Origin: JBEKZQ01 sp049509675
GTDB lineage: Bacteria; Planctomycetota; Planctomycetia; Pirellulales; Thermoguttaceae
Length of the DNA stretch: 11,382 nucleotides
Direction: 5' to 3'
Assembly: GCA_049509675.1 (NCBI GenBank)
Contig: JBEKZQ010000191.1
Coordinates: forward strand, 1-11,382
Position numbers and translations under genes: made by a program. Of this stretch, positions 1-5,985 are shown piece by piece. A model generated the notes under the pieces. It did not search any database. It saw only the letters and a list, made by a program, of their open reading frames with translations, and was not told the origin of the DNA. Each line of letters starts with the position of its first letter. The stretch's first letter is position 1.

Positions 1-80
1 CACGCTCCACGCCTCACGCTCCACGCCTCACGCTCCACGCCTCACGCTCCACGCCTCACGCTCCACGCCTCACGCTCCAC
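1..80. repeat. 14-bp tandem repeat, 5.7 copies, open at the left edge
   Basis: Five perfect copies of CACGCTCCACGCCT are followed by a 10-base partial copy. Each 14-mer consists of two related 7-mers (CACGCTC and CACGCCT, differing at one position), so the array can be read as a degenerate heptamer repeat. All full copies are identical, which suggests recent slippage or active homogenisation. The array ends five bases before the stop codon of the minus-strand DAC-like gene. It reaches the first base of the window, so its full size is unknown. No coding role is apparent, since the period is not a multiple of three. Confidence 0.95.
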
Positions 81-84
81 CGCA

Positions 85-1326
85 TCACAGGAAGTTCATG
101 ACCGCGTCGCATTGTTGCTGGTCACTGCTGCTGCGGAAATAGATGGTCACGTCTCCGTCGGAGCTGACCTTGATGGGATGTCCGCCCCAAAGATAGGCGG
201 AGCGGGCGGCCGTGGTACGCGCGCCGAGTTGGTTTCCCACGGCGGGATGGGAACGGATCAGCGCCCCGACGGCCAGCAAGTGGTCGTCGTCGAAGATCGT
301 GGCCCCGTCGACGCAGGCCATTTCCACCAACCGCCGCTTCCGCTTCAGCCCCCCGGCCTTCTTGCCCACGGCGATGTCTTCGATCGAGCGCCCGACGAGC
401 GCTTGGCCCGAGGCCCTCTCGCCCAGCGCGTCGCCGTTGGTCCGCCAGTCGGAGCGGATCATGCTCTCCGTGTTCAGGAGATGGTCTTGCAAGCGGTGTT
501 CCGGATCGTAGACCATCAGGGCGCCCTGGCGGCGAAAACTCAGGTCGAAGACCACCTCGAACAGGTTGGCGCCCACATACGTGCTGCCCAAGCAATAGGA
601 AAGGCTATTCTTGAAAGTCCGCACGTCGTAGATCTTCCATTTGCGTTTCCGCCGCGTGGCCAGCAGGCCGGCCTTGCTCATGATGATCAGGTCGCCCTGG
701 GCGGTGAGATGGGCCGACAGGTCGCCGTCCTCCATGATGCTGAACACCGGGTGCAGGAACTCGGGGTGCAGTTTATACGAGGACATCCTGGCGATTTGGT
801 TCCATTCCACTTCGCCGTAGTGCATCAGGCGCAGGTCGCCGTCCACGGCCAGATAGGAAAACGCCGACGAGGCGAGCTGATCGAAGAATTTTTGCAGCGT
901 GGGGCGCGTGATGTCGCCCACGCCCTGCCCCGGCCGGACGATCAGGTTCAACGCCACGGGCCGGTTCTCGTAGGTACGGCGGGCCACCGTTTCCAGGTAC
1001 TTGATCAGCCGCGGCCAATCTACCGAGGGGGCGTGCATCCGCAGCCAGTCGATGGCGAAACTCTCCAGCAACACGTCGATCAGGCTGGGAAGACTGATGA
1101 AATGCTCCAGCGGCAGTTCCCGGGTGCGGGCCGAGATCCGCGCCAGGAAAGCGCTCAGGTTCGGCGTCAGCTTGCAGTGGTTGCAGAACGAGGCCGCGTG
1201 CTCGCGAATGGGCACGGAGTATTTCTCCGGGCCGCACTCCGCCTCATACCAATGGGGCACCAGGCGGACGATTTCTCGACCAATCTCGGCTTCTGTCACT
1301 GCGCGTAGCAGGTCGGGGGGCGTCAT
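85..1326 (-). CDS. DAC (DisA_N)-like protein, putative diadenylate cyclase with N-terminal sensor-like region (413 aa)
   Basis: DAC domains make cyclic di-AMP from two ATP. The C-terminal part, roughly residues 250-402, follows that domain in order: a helix ending in FRRQGALMVYD (about 264-274), the DGA motif at 340-342 (VDGATIFDDDHLLAVGAL), the spaced G-x-R motif at 368-372, and a final strand IKVSSDGDVTIYF (385-397) matching the VSEE-type end of DisA and CdaA. The usual G-T-R-H-R is G-A-R-T-T here: the first Arg is kept, while His and the second Arg are lost. Activity is therefore uncertain. Residues 1-230 contain no family I recognise. They have no transmembrane segment and would be a cytosolic sensor or regulatory part; sensor domains N-terminal to DAC are known in other bacteria. 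A basic patch KKAGGLKRKRR (322-332) precedes the DGA strand. The ATG at 1326 is chosen because a promoter places the transcript start on it. No strong SD is present. The stop is TGA. The long plus-strand frame opposite it resembles nothing. Confidence 0.68.
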   Translation of the reverse strand: MTPPDLLRAVTEAEIGREIVRLVPHWYEAECGPEKYSVPIREHAASFCNHCKLTPNLSAFLARISARTRELPLEHFISLPSLIDVLLESFAIDWLRMHAPSVDWPRLIKYLETVARRTYENRPVALNLIVRPGQGVGDITRPTLQKFFDQLASSAFSYLAVDGDLRLMHYGEVEWNQIARMSSYKLHPEFLHPVFSIMEDGDLSAHLTAQGDLIIMSKAGLLATRRKRKWKIYDVRTFKNSLSYCLGSTYVGANLFEVVFDLSFRRQGALMVYDPEHRLQDHLLNTESMIRSDWRTNGDALGERASGQALVGRSIEDIAVGKKAGGLKRKRRLVEMACVDGATIFDDDHLLAVGALIRSHPAVGNQLGARTTAARSAYLWGGHPIKVSSDGDVTIYFRSSSDQQQCDAVMNFL

Positions 1327-1332
1327 GGTCGG

Positions 1333-1361
1333 ATCATAGCGAAGATCGCCTTTCGGCCCAA
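1333..1361 (-). promoter_or_regulatory. Predicted sigma70-type promoter for the DAC-like gene (leaderless)
   Basis: Reading the minus strand, TTGGGC (1361-1356) and TATGAT (1338-1333) are separated by exactly 17 bp. A normal 6-nt discriminator puts +1 at 1326, the A of the ATG start codon. The mRNA would thus have no 5' leader, which agrees with the absence of an SD. The -10 matches consensus at 5 of 6 positions and the -35 at 3 of 6. This is prediction only. Confidence 0.45.
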
Positions 1362-1413
1362 TAGCTTTTTGTGGACCAGATAAAAAACGTAACGATTCCG
1401 CGTGTGGCTCGTT

Positions 1414-1419
1414 TATAAT
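1414..1419 (+). promoter_or_regulatory. Perfect -10 box (TATAAT) for the secreted regulatory-domain protein
   Basis: A consensus TATAAT lies here. Transcription would start near 1426, leaving a leader of about 29 nt before the ATG at 1455. No good -35 is visible 16-18 bp upstream (the bases there are AACGAT or ACGATT), so the promoter may rely on an activator or on the -10 alone. The region is divergent with the DAC-like gene promoter. Confidence 0.5.
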
Positions 1420-1440
1420 ACGTGGAACTTCAGAATCCCC

Positions 1441-1445
1441 AGGAG
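1441..1445 (+). promoter_or_regulatory. Shine-Dalgarno AGGAG fixing the start at 1455
   Basis: AGGAG lies 9 nt before the ATG at 1455. An in-frame GTG at 1422 would add 11 residues, but it sits upstream of the predicted +1 and has no SD, so the ATG is preferred. This is the only strong SD in front of a gene in the window. Confidence 0.75.
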
Positions 1446-1454
1446 ATCACGCCC

Positions 1455-2900
1455 ATGTTGTGCTGGACACCATTTCAAGGGCCTCGGCAAGGACTGGCGG
1501 CGGCCGTGATGTTGCTGGTGCTCGGGATCGCGTCGGCCGCTCCGCAGACGGCGTTCGCCCTTATTACAGGGGGGACAGGGAACAGCCCCCTCCACGATCC
1601 GGGCTGGCCCAAGGGCGCAGCCGCAATCTTCAACAGCCCCGCCCGAATCGCCTGGTGGGAAGGGCCACCGTTTGGCGGCGGACAATGGCGTGCGGAATGC
1701 CGCGGCGACGCCAAGACCTTCAACGTCGTGCTGGCCGCCTTCGCCAAGCTGGACGTAAAGCGAAAGCGGCTCGTGCTGCACGACGGCGTCGGGCACAGCT
1801 TCTGGATCAATCCGAACCGTGAGCCCGCAAAGCAGGCCGAGGCACGGGTGGACTGGGTCTTCATGGTCTGGCAACCGGCGAGTTGGGACCGGCTGCGCAA
1901 GCTGCCGGGCGAGCTCAATCCCACCGATGCGGGCGATGCCGACAAGGGCCCGCCGGCTCAGATCGACGTTTACACTGGAGACACGATGCGCTGGTCCGAC
2001 GTGGTTGTTCCCGAGGGACTTGAGACAATCGACGAACGGTTGCAGGCCCACGGCTTCACGCCGGCCGAGGGCGTCGTGCTCGAAGGCAAGGTCTACGATC
2101 TGGCCACCCAGCGGGCCGTTGCCGCGCGCGTGCAATTGCAGCGTATCGAGCCGCAGCCCAAGGGCGGGTATCATTACAAGACCCTGGCCGAAGCGGTCGC
2201 CGATGCGCAGGGCCGCTGGATCCTGAAAAATGCGCCGGCGCATTGGCAGCGCGTGGTGGTCGAGGCGGACGGTTATGTGCCCAGGGTCGCCGGCTATGCC
2301 CAGTTCGACGACCAGCCCGGCTGGCACTCCTACCGTTGCGGCCTGTCGCGCCCCGCGCCCGTCACGGGCCGCGTAAGCGACGATGCAGGCCAGCCGCTGG
2401 CCGACGTCGAGGTGCGACTGGGGGACCTTGTGTGCGGCGCGGCGGGACGCTATGAGTCGCCGCACGAGTATCAGGTCAAGACCGGCGCCGACGGCCACTT
2501 CCGTTTCGACCCGGTTCCGCTCGGAAGTGCCACGATTTGGCTGCATAAATCGGGCTACTGCCGTCCGGGATTGGGCATGCCGATCACCACGCCGGCCGAA
2601 AATGTCGCACTGCAAATGCTGAAATCTGCGCGGGTCGTGGTCACCGTCGACTTTGCCCGCACGCGCCGGCCCGCTGGCTACATGGTCCACATTGAGCCCG
2701 AAGGCGGGGAGAGAGTGGGAACGTGGGGCGGATCGGGAAACATCGACGCGAAGAGCCAGATCTCTTTCGACGATGTGCCGCCGGGCCGGTATGTCCTGCA
2801 AGGGCAGCCGAATCCCTCTATCGCCAATCAGCGCACCGAGCCGCTGGCGATCGAACTGAAGGGCGGCCAGACAGCCGAGATCAAGCTGTCGGCCAAGTGA
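1455..2900 (+). CDS. Secreted protein with carboxypeptidase-regulatory-like (beta-sandwich) domains (481 aa)
   Basis: The N-terminus has a basic region and a hydrophobic core (LAAAVMLLVLGIASAA, 14-29), with likely signal-peptidase cleavage after AFA (residue 35). Residues 36-205 form a Trp-rich region (IAWWEG at 65-70, WINP at 117-120, VFMVWQ at 135-140) that I do not recognise. Three segments then show the pattern of the carboxypeptidase regulatory-like or transthyretin-like fold: about 207-280 (GKVYDLATQRAVAARVQL, then ADAQGRWILKNAP), about 302-372 (VTGRVSDDAGQPLADVEVRL, then TGADGHFRFDPVPLGSATI), and about 393-478 (a less typical third copy with SFDDVPPGRYVLQG). These folds are non-catalytic, and in planctomycetes they often occur in exported proteins of unknown role. 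No enzyme domain or membrane anchor is seen, and the protein ends in a lysine-rich tail. It is likely periplasmic or extracellular. The gene is divergent from the DAC-like gene and convergent with the membrane protein downstream. Confidence 0.8.
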   Translation: MLCWTPFQGPRQGLAAAVMLLVLGIASAAPQTAFALITGGTGNSPLHDPGWPKGAAAIFNSPARIAWWEGPPFGGGQWRAECRGDAKTFNVVLAAFAKLDVKRKRLVLHDGVGHSFWINPNREPAKQAEARVDWVFMVWQPASWDRLRKLPGELNPTDAGDADKGPPAQIDVYTGDTMRWSDVVVPEGLETIDERLQAHGFTPAEGVVLEGKVYDLATQRAVAARVQLQRIEPQPKGGYHYKTLAEAVADAQGRWILKNAPAHWQRVVVEADGYVPRVAGYAQFDDQPGWHSYRCGLSRPAPVTGRVSDDAGQPLADVEVRLGDLVCGAAGRYESPHEYQVKTGADGHFRFDPVPLGSATIWLHKSGYCRPGLGMPITTPAENVALQMLKSARVVVTVDFARTRRPAGYMVHIEPEGGERVGTWGGSGNIDAKSQISFDDVPPGRYVLQGQPNPSIANQRTEPLAIELKGGQTAEIKLSAK

Positions 2901-2931
2901 AGCCTAGAGTCGAGGGTCGAGAGCAGGCGGC

Positions 2932-3004
2932 AAGCGACCGAAGACCGAGGGAGAACGGCGGTTCGCTCGACACCACCCGACCGTTTATGAAAAATCCGCG
3001 TTAG
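2932..3004 (-). repeat. Decayed copy of the end of the 5986-6166 MITE-like element
   Basis: The reverse complement of 3004-2932 aligns with 5986-6057 at about 58 of 73 positions with one gap, by hand alignment. Shared blocks include TTCATAAAC, GTCGAGC and the 15-mer GGTCTTCGGTCGCTT. The outer tip reads CTAACGCGG where the intact element has CTAGCCCGG. Similarity stops after the 15-mer, so only one end is present. The tip overlaps the stop codon of the membrane-protein gene. Confidence 0.8.
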
Positions 3005-3543
3005 AGCCCCGGACACAGCCCGACGGCCGCGAAGATGCCCAGCAGCGACCCGAAGGTAATGATCACGGCCTCCATGCTTTCGGCCAACGGCCAGAGGAAT
3101 CGGACCACCAGGCCCGCGGTAAATACGAACAGCAGGAGGAGCCCGGCGGGCACAATCACCGGGGCGGCTGCGCCAAACACCTGGGCCACCAGCCACTTGA
3201 GCCCCACGCAGATGACCCATACGCCGCCGACATAGTAGCCGCCCAAGGCGAGACACTTGGCGATATCCAGGCGGAGGTCGTCCAGCACCACGTCGCAGCC
3301 CAGGTAAGGACAGATCAGGGCGCCGCAAAAAGCCCCTGCGGCGGCCCCGAACATGGCCACGACCGCGACCGCTCCCCACCAGGCGATCAGACTGCACACG
3401 ACCGCCACGATGGTGGTCAGCACCAACAGGCTCCGCAGCGAGAACTGCCAGCGGCACCTCTCCTCGGATGTTTCCTCGTCATCCGGGTCACGTTCCTCGG
3501 GCTGGTCCGTCGGCATGTTCATGGCCGTTTCACTGCGCCCCAT
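3001..3543 (-). CDS. Small multi-spanning membrane protein with planctomycete FSLRSLL motif (180 aa)
   Basis: An acidic cytoplasmic N-terminus (PEERDPDDEETSEERC, 15-30) is followed by WQFSLRSLLVLTTIVAVV (32-49), the basic-hydrophobic start typical of many planctomycete membrane proteins. About four to five hydrophobic segments follow: near 37-57, 58-80, 97-120, 127-150 and 157-177. A short hydrophilic stretch, CDVVLDDLRLDIAK (83-96), lies between the second and third. No enzymatic motif is seen, and the function is unknown. I keep the ATG at 3543, but ATGs at 3522 and 3516 are possible and none has a clear SD. The stop TAA at 3001-3003 lies inside the tip of a decayed repeat (2932-3004), so the C-terminus (GLCPGL) may have been created or trimmed by that insertion. 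The gene converges with the secreted protein, and no terminator hairpin with a T-tract separates them. Confidence 0.72.
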   Translation of the reverse strand: MGRSETAMNMPTDQPEERDPDDEETSEERCRWQFSLRSLLVLTTIVAVVCSLIAWWGAVAVVAMFGAAAGAFCGALICPYLGCDVVLDDLRLDIAKCLALGGYYVGGVWVICVGLKWLVAQVFGAAAPVIVPAGLLLLFVFTAGLVVRFLWPLAESMEAVIITFGSLLGIFAAVGLCPGL

Positions 3544-3597
3544 TGTACTACACGCGGAGGGGGATTCAAGATGGGCGGCTCTTCCGGTTCTTGGTGT

Positions 3598-3648
3598 AAC
3601 CGCCGTGGAATCCAGCCCGATTCATCGGGCTTTCCGCCGCAGGCGGTT
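3598..3648. repeat. Nested hairpin element
   Basis: The arms AACCGCC (3598-3604) and GGCGGTT (3642-3648) are perfect inverted repeats. Inside lies a perfect 7-bp hairpin, AGCCCGA (3614-3620) with loop TTCA and TCGGGCT (3625-3631). The right arm can alternatively fold locally as CCGCC (3634-3638) / GGCGG (3642-3646). There is no T-tract after either stem, so a simple intrinsic terminator is unlikely. The layout suggests an interspersed structured repeat. Confidence 0.6.
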
Positions 3649-3693
3649 CTAGTGTAGTGATTCACAATTGGGTACATTCACGAAGCGGGAACG

Positions 3694-3749
3694 GTGGGGC
3701 AGACATTCTTGTCTGCCATAGGCTGGGCAGGCAGGAATGCCTGGCCCAC
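3694..3749. repeat. Twin-hairpin (REP/BIME-like) element
   Basis: Hairpin A is GGCAGACA (3698-3705), loop TTCT, TGTCTGCC (3710-3717), a perfect 8-bp stem. Hairpin B is GGGCAGGCA (3725-3733), loop GGAA, TGCCTGGCCC (3738-3747), with one bulged base. The outer ends are also inverted repeats of each other: 3694-3708 against 3735-3749 match at 13 of 15 positions. The two hairpins therefore look like inverted copies of one unit, as in bacterial BIMEs. It lies outside any credible gene. Confidence 0.7.
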
Positions 3750-3948
3750 GGGTTTTTCTCATTGCATAATGAAACCCCATCAGCGTGAACCACAACGCTA
3801 GAAGAAAGAAGTCGAAAAAGGCCAGGCCCCGCAAGCACGGCGCCCGTCGGAGCATGGCTTTGCGGCTGGCCATAGTCGCAGCGATTGTGCGGAGGGCAGC
3901 ATCTCGTGGATTTGTTCGCGTCTTCCTTTGGACCCCTACGGAGCAAGC

Positions 3949-4374
3949 TTAGCCGGGTGAGAGCTTCTCAAACCCGTCGGGAACCTCCCCGTCCAGGAAA
4001 TATACGTCGCGGTCGGGACGCGAGCCGGGCGTGTGGACGTTCAACATCTCCAGCGGCTCGTCGGCCGCGATAAACCCGTGGCTGGTGCCGGGGGGGAGCC
4101 GCAAGAAATCGCCGGCTGCCAGCGGATACGGCCGGCCATCGAGAATCGCCGTGCCGCTCCCCGACAGGACGTAATAGTACTCCTCGGCCAGGCGATGATA
4201 ACTGACGCTGGTTCGCTCGCGGGGCCCAATGGTTACGCGATACGCCGTTCCGGCCGCTTCCTCGTCCGGTTCGATCAACGATTCGATCGCGTAGGGCCCC
4301 AACTGTTGAACCCGGGCGGGATCGCCGCTATGGCGGTGGATCAGGCTCATGGGCGTTTTGTGCGTGTCGGACAT
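3949..4374 (-). CDS. Single-domain cupin protein (141 aa)
   Basis: This is a small one-domain cupin (beta-barrel, often metal-binding). Counting from the ATG at 4374, cupin motif 1 is SVSYHRLAEEYYYVLSGSG (56-74) with H60, E64/E65 and G72. Motif 2 is GDFLRLPPGTSHGF (88-101) with P95, G96 and H99. The second His of the usual H-x-H pair is absent (H60-R-L), so the metal site would have H60, a Glu and H99, or be altered. Enzyme and sugar- or ligand-binding roles are both possible, and the substrate cannot be told. The size suits a free-standing cupin_2 protein. An in-frame GTG at 4404 would add ten residues but runs into the upstream hairpin repeat, so the ATG is preferred; an internal ATG (residue 9) is also possible. 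It lies 87 bp downstream of the MATE gene on the same strand and may share its transcript. The stop is TAA. Confidence 0.85.
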   Translation of the reverse strand: MSDTHKTPMSLIHRHSGDPARVQQLGPYAIESLIEPDEEAAGTAYRVTIGPRERTSVSYHRLAEEYYYVLSGSGTAILDGRPYPLAAGDFLRLPPGTSHGFIAADEPLEMLNVHTPGSRPDRDVYFLDGEVPDGFEKLSPG

Positions 4375-4395
4375 TGACGTGCTTTCTGGAAGGCG

Positions 4396-4450
4396 CCCCC
4401 TCACCCCGGCCCTTTCCCATCCCGTCGCGAGCGACGGGCGGGAGAGGGGG
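4396..4450. repeat. Long G/C-rich hairpin between the MATE and cupin genes
   Basis: The inner stem is CCCGTCGC (4421-4428) / GCGACGGG (4431-4438). It is extended by CCCTTTCCC (4410-4418) / GGGAGAGGG (4440-4448) with one wobble. A further perfect pair, CCCCCTC (4396-4402) / GAGGGGG (4444-4450), competes with the outer stem. No T-tract follows on the minus strand, so it is not a classical terminator. It could weaken or process a MATE-cupin transcript, or simply be an interspersed repeat. Confidence 0.65.
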
Positions 4451-4461
4451 ATCTATATCGC

Positions 4462-5859
4462 TTAAACGGTTGAATTCTCCGCGGCGGCGGCCAACAACAT
4501 CTCGCCGTTGCCGTCCGTATGCCTGCGGTGCAAGTGCCGCAGTTCCAGGAAGAGCCAAATGCCGGTCAATAGCGACGATGAAAAATCGGCCGTGGGGATT
4601 GCCGCCCACACGCCGTCCAGTCCGAAGAACCGCGGCAGGATCAACAGCATGGGAATCAGGATCAGGATCTGCCGCGAAAGGCTGAGGAACATCGAATGCA
4701 CCGGCTTGCCCACGGCCTGGAAATAACTGGCGCTGACGATCTGGAAGCCGATCAAGGGCGACATGAAAAACGCGATCCGCATGGCGTGGCTTCCCAGGCT
4801 TATCTGCGACTGGTCGGTGGAATCGAACAGGCGAATCAACAGTCCGGGCGAGAGCATGGCCAGCAAGAAGCCGACCAACGACACGGCCGAGGCGGCCAAA
4901 ACGCCCGTCTGCAACGCTTGCTTCACCCGATCGAATCGTTCGGCCCCAAAGTTGTAGCCGATGATCGGCTGGGAGCCCTGGCAGATGCCGACCACCGGCA
5001 TGAAGAACACCATCATGATGGACCACATAATGCCCCACACGGAAATGGCCAGCGCACCGCCGTAGTCTCCCAGTTGATGGTTCAGGATGCTGTTCAGGAC
5101 GCTGGCGGCAATCTGCATCAAGCAGGGAGGCGAGCCGATGGCCATGATCGCGAGGCAGATCGGCCAGCGCAAAGGCAGGTTCCGCAAACGGATCTTCAGC
5201 AGGCTGCGACCGCCCAGGAAGTAGGCCACGACCCAGGCGGCCGAGACCGCCTGCGAGAGCACCGTGGCCAGGGCCGCCCCTTTCATGCCCCAGTGGAAGA
5301 TGAAGATAAAGACGGGGGCCAGGATCGCGTTCAGGAGCACGCCGATGAGCATGGTGAACATGGCGACCCGGGGATTTCCCTCGCCGCGAATCGTGGCGTT
5401 CAGACCGAAGCCGACGGTCTGGAAAACCGTGCCCAGCATGAGCACTTGCAGGTAATCCTTGGCGTAGGCGAAGAAGACCTCTTGGGCGCCGAACGCCCGC
5501 AACAGCGGATCGAGGTAGAAAAGTCCCACGGCGCTGAGCAGCGACGAGGTAACCACCAACAGCATCAGGGCGTTGCCCAGCACCTGTTCGGCCTCGGCCC
5601 GCTTCTGCTCGCCCAGCCGGATCGACACCAGTGCGGTAGCGCCCAGGCCGATCAACATGCCCAGGGCCATGGCCAGGAGCATGAAGGGCAGAGCGATGGT
5701 GATGCCGGCCAGGCCCAATTTGCCGATGGCCCGGCCGACAACGATGCGATCGACCAGGTAATACAACGCCTGGGCCATCATGCCGACGATCGCCGGCAGC
5801 GAGAAAGCGAACAGCAAACGGGGAACGTTTTCCTCCGCCAGGCGTTTGGATCGATCCAT
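4462..5859 (-). CDS. MATE-family multidrug/cation-coupled efflux transporter, MepA-like (465 aa)
   Basis: MATE proteins export organic cations and drugs in exchange for Na+ or H+ across the inner membrane. The length is standard, with about 12 hydrophobic segments in two homologous halves. Family signatures include YYLVDRIVVG (33-42) in TM1, NATIRGEGNPRVAMF (154-168), GMKGAALAT (191-199), and GICQGSQPIIGYNFGAER (291-308), which is typical of the MepA branch. In the N-lobe cation site as known from PfMATE, D37, N177 and T199 are present. The expected Asp of the N-x-x-x-D motif is Ala (A181, codon GCC at 5319-5317). The hydrophilic C-terminal tail (441-465) is His/Arg-rich, then Ala-rich. The start ATG at 5859 is preceded in frame by a GTG at 5862; neither has a clear SD. 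The substrate cannot be predicted. The cupin gene follows 87 bp downstream. Confidence 0.93.
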   Translation of the reverse strand: MDRSKRLAEENVPRLLFAFSLPAIVGMMAQALYYLVDRIVVGRAIGKLGLAGITIALPFMLLAMALGMLIGLGATALVSIRLGEQKRAEAEQVLGNALMLLVVTSSLLSAVGLFYLDPLLRAFGAQEVFFAYAKDYLQVLMLGTVFQTVGFGLNATIRGEGNPRVAMFTMLIGVLLNAILAPVFIFIFHWGMKGAALATVLSQAVSAAWVVAYFLGGRSLLKIRLRNLPLRWPICLAIMAIGSPPCLMQIAASVLNSILNHQLGDYGGALAISVWGIMWSIMMVFFMPVVGICQGSQPIIGYNFGAERFDRVKQALQTGVLAASAVSLVGFLLAMLSPGLLIRLFDSTDQSQISLGSHAMRIAFFMSPLIGFQIVSASYFQAVGKPVHSMFLSLSRQILILIPMLLILPRFFGLDGVWAAIPTADFSSSLLTGIWLFLELRHLHRRHTDGNGEMLLAAAAENSTV

Positions 5860-5985
5860 CACTGCGTCCGTAGGGTCTGCGACAAACCATCTATCTTATC
5901 AGATTTTCAGCACTGCTGGGCAAGCCGGGCACCGACCGGAGGTTGGTTGTGGCACCCAACCGGTAATGTCGAAATGGACAGACCA

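Larger units (their letters stand above)
3544..3948. other. Gene-poor stretch with two structured repeats
   Basis: This 405-bp gap lies between the start of the membrane-protein gene and the 3' end of the cupin gene. It contains the nested hairpin element at 3598-3648 and the twin-hairpin element at 3694-3749. Several short frames cross it on both strands. Those crossing the twin hairpin read repetitive text (for example RQECLPH on the minus strand) and are better explained as translations of the repeat. A basic 55-codon plus-strand frame (3785-3952) is noted but not called. No promoter could be assigned with confidence. Confidence 0.6.

Noticed and set aside
1..80. CRISPR array
   Set aside because: The units are directly contiguous 14-mers with no unique spacers.
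112..1308. 398-codon plus-strand frame opposite the DAC-like gene
   Set aside because: The minus-strand product has recognisable DAC motifs. The plus-strand translation is rich in H, Q, G, A and R, typical of antisense reading of GC-rich code, and has no family features.
1413..2801. 462-codon minus-strand frame opposite the secreted protein
   Set aside because: The plus strand has an SD, a -10 box, a signal peptide and regulatory-like folds; the antisense frame has none of these.
2901..3000. Intrinsic terminator between the convergent genes
   Set aside because: I see short direct repeats (GTCGAG) and the decayed element end, but no GC stem followed by a T-tract on either strand.
3649..3946. 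Two minus-strand frames of 74 and 94 codons
   Set aside because: Both read through the twin-hairpin repeat in different frames and have no consistent coding character elsewhere.
4375..4404. N-terminal extension of the cupin from GTG 4404
   Set aside because: It runs into the hairpin repeat and adds a non-cupin stretch; ATG 4374 is simpler.
5893..5923. Sigma70 promoter for the MATE gene
   Set aside because: TAAGAT is a fair -10, but the only -35-like hexamer (TTGCCC) is 19 bp away, too weak to call.
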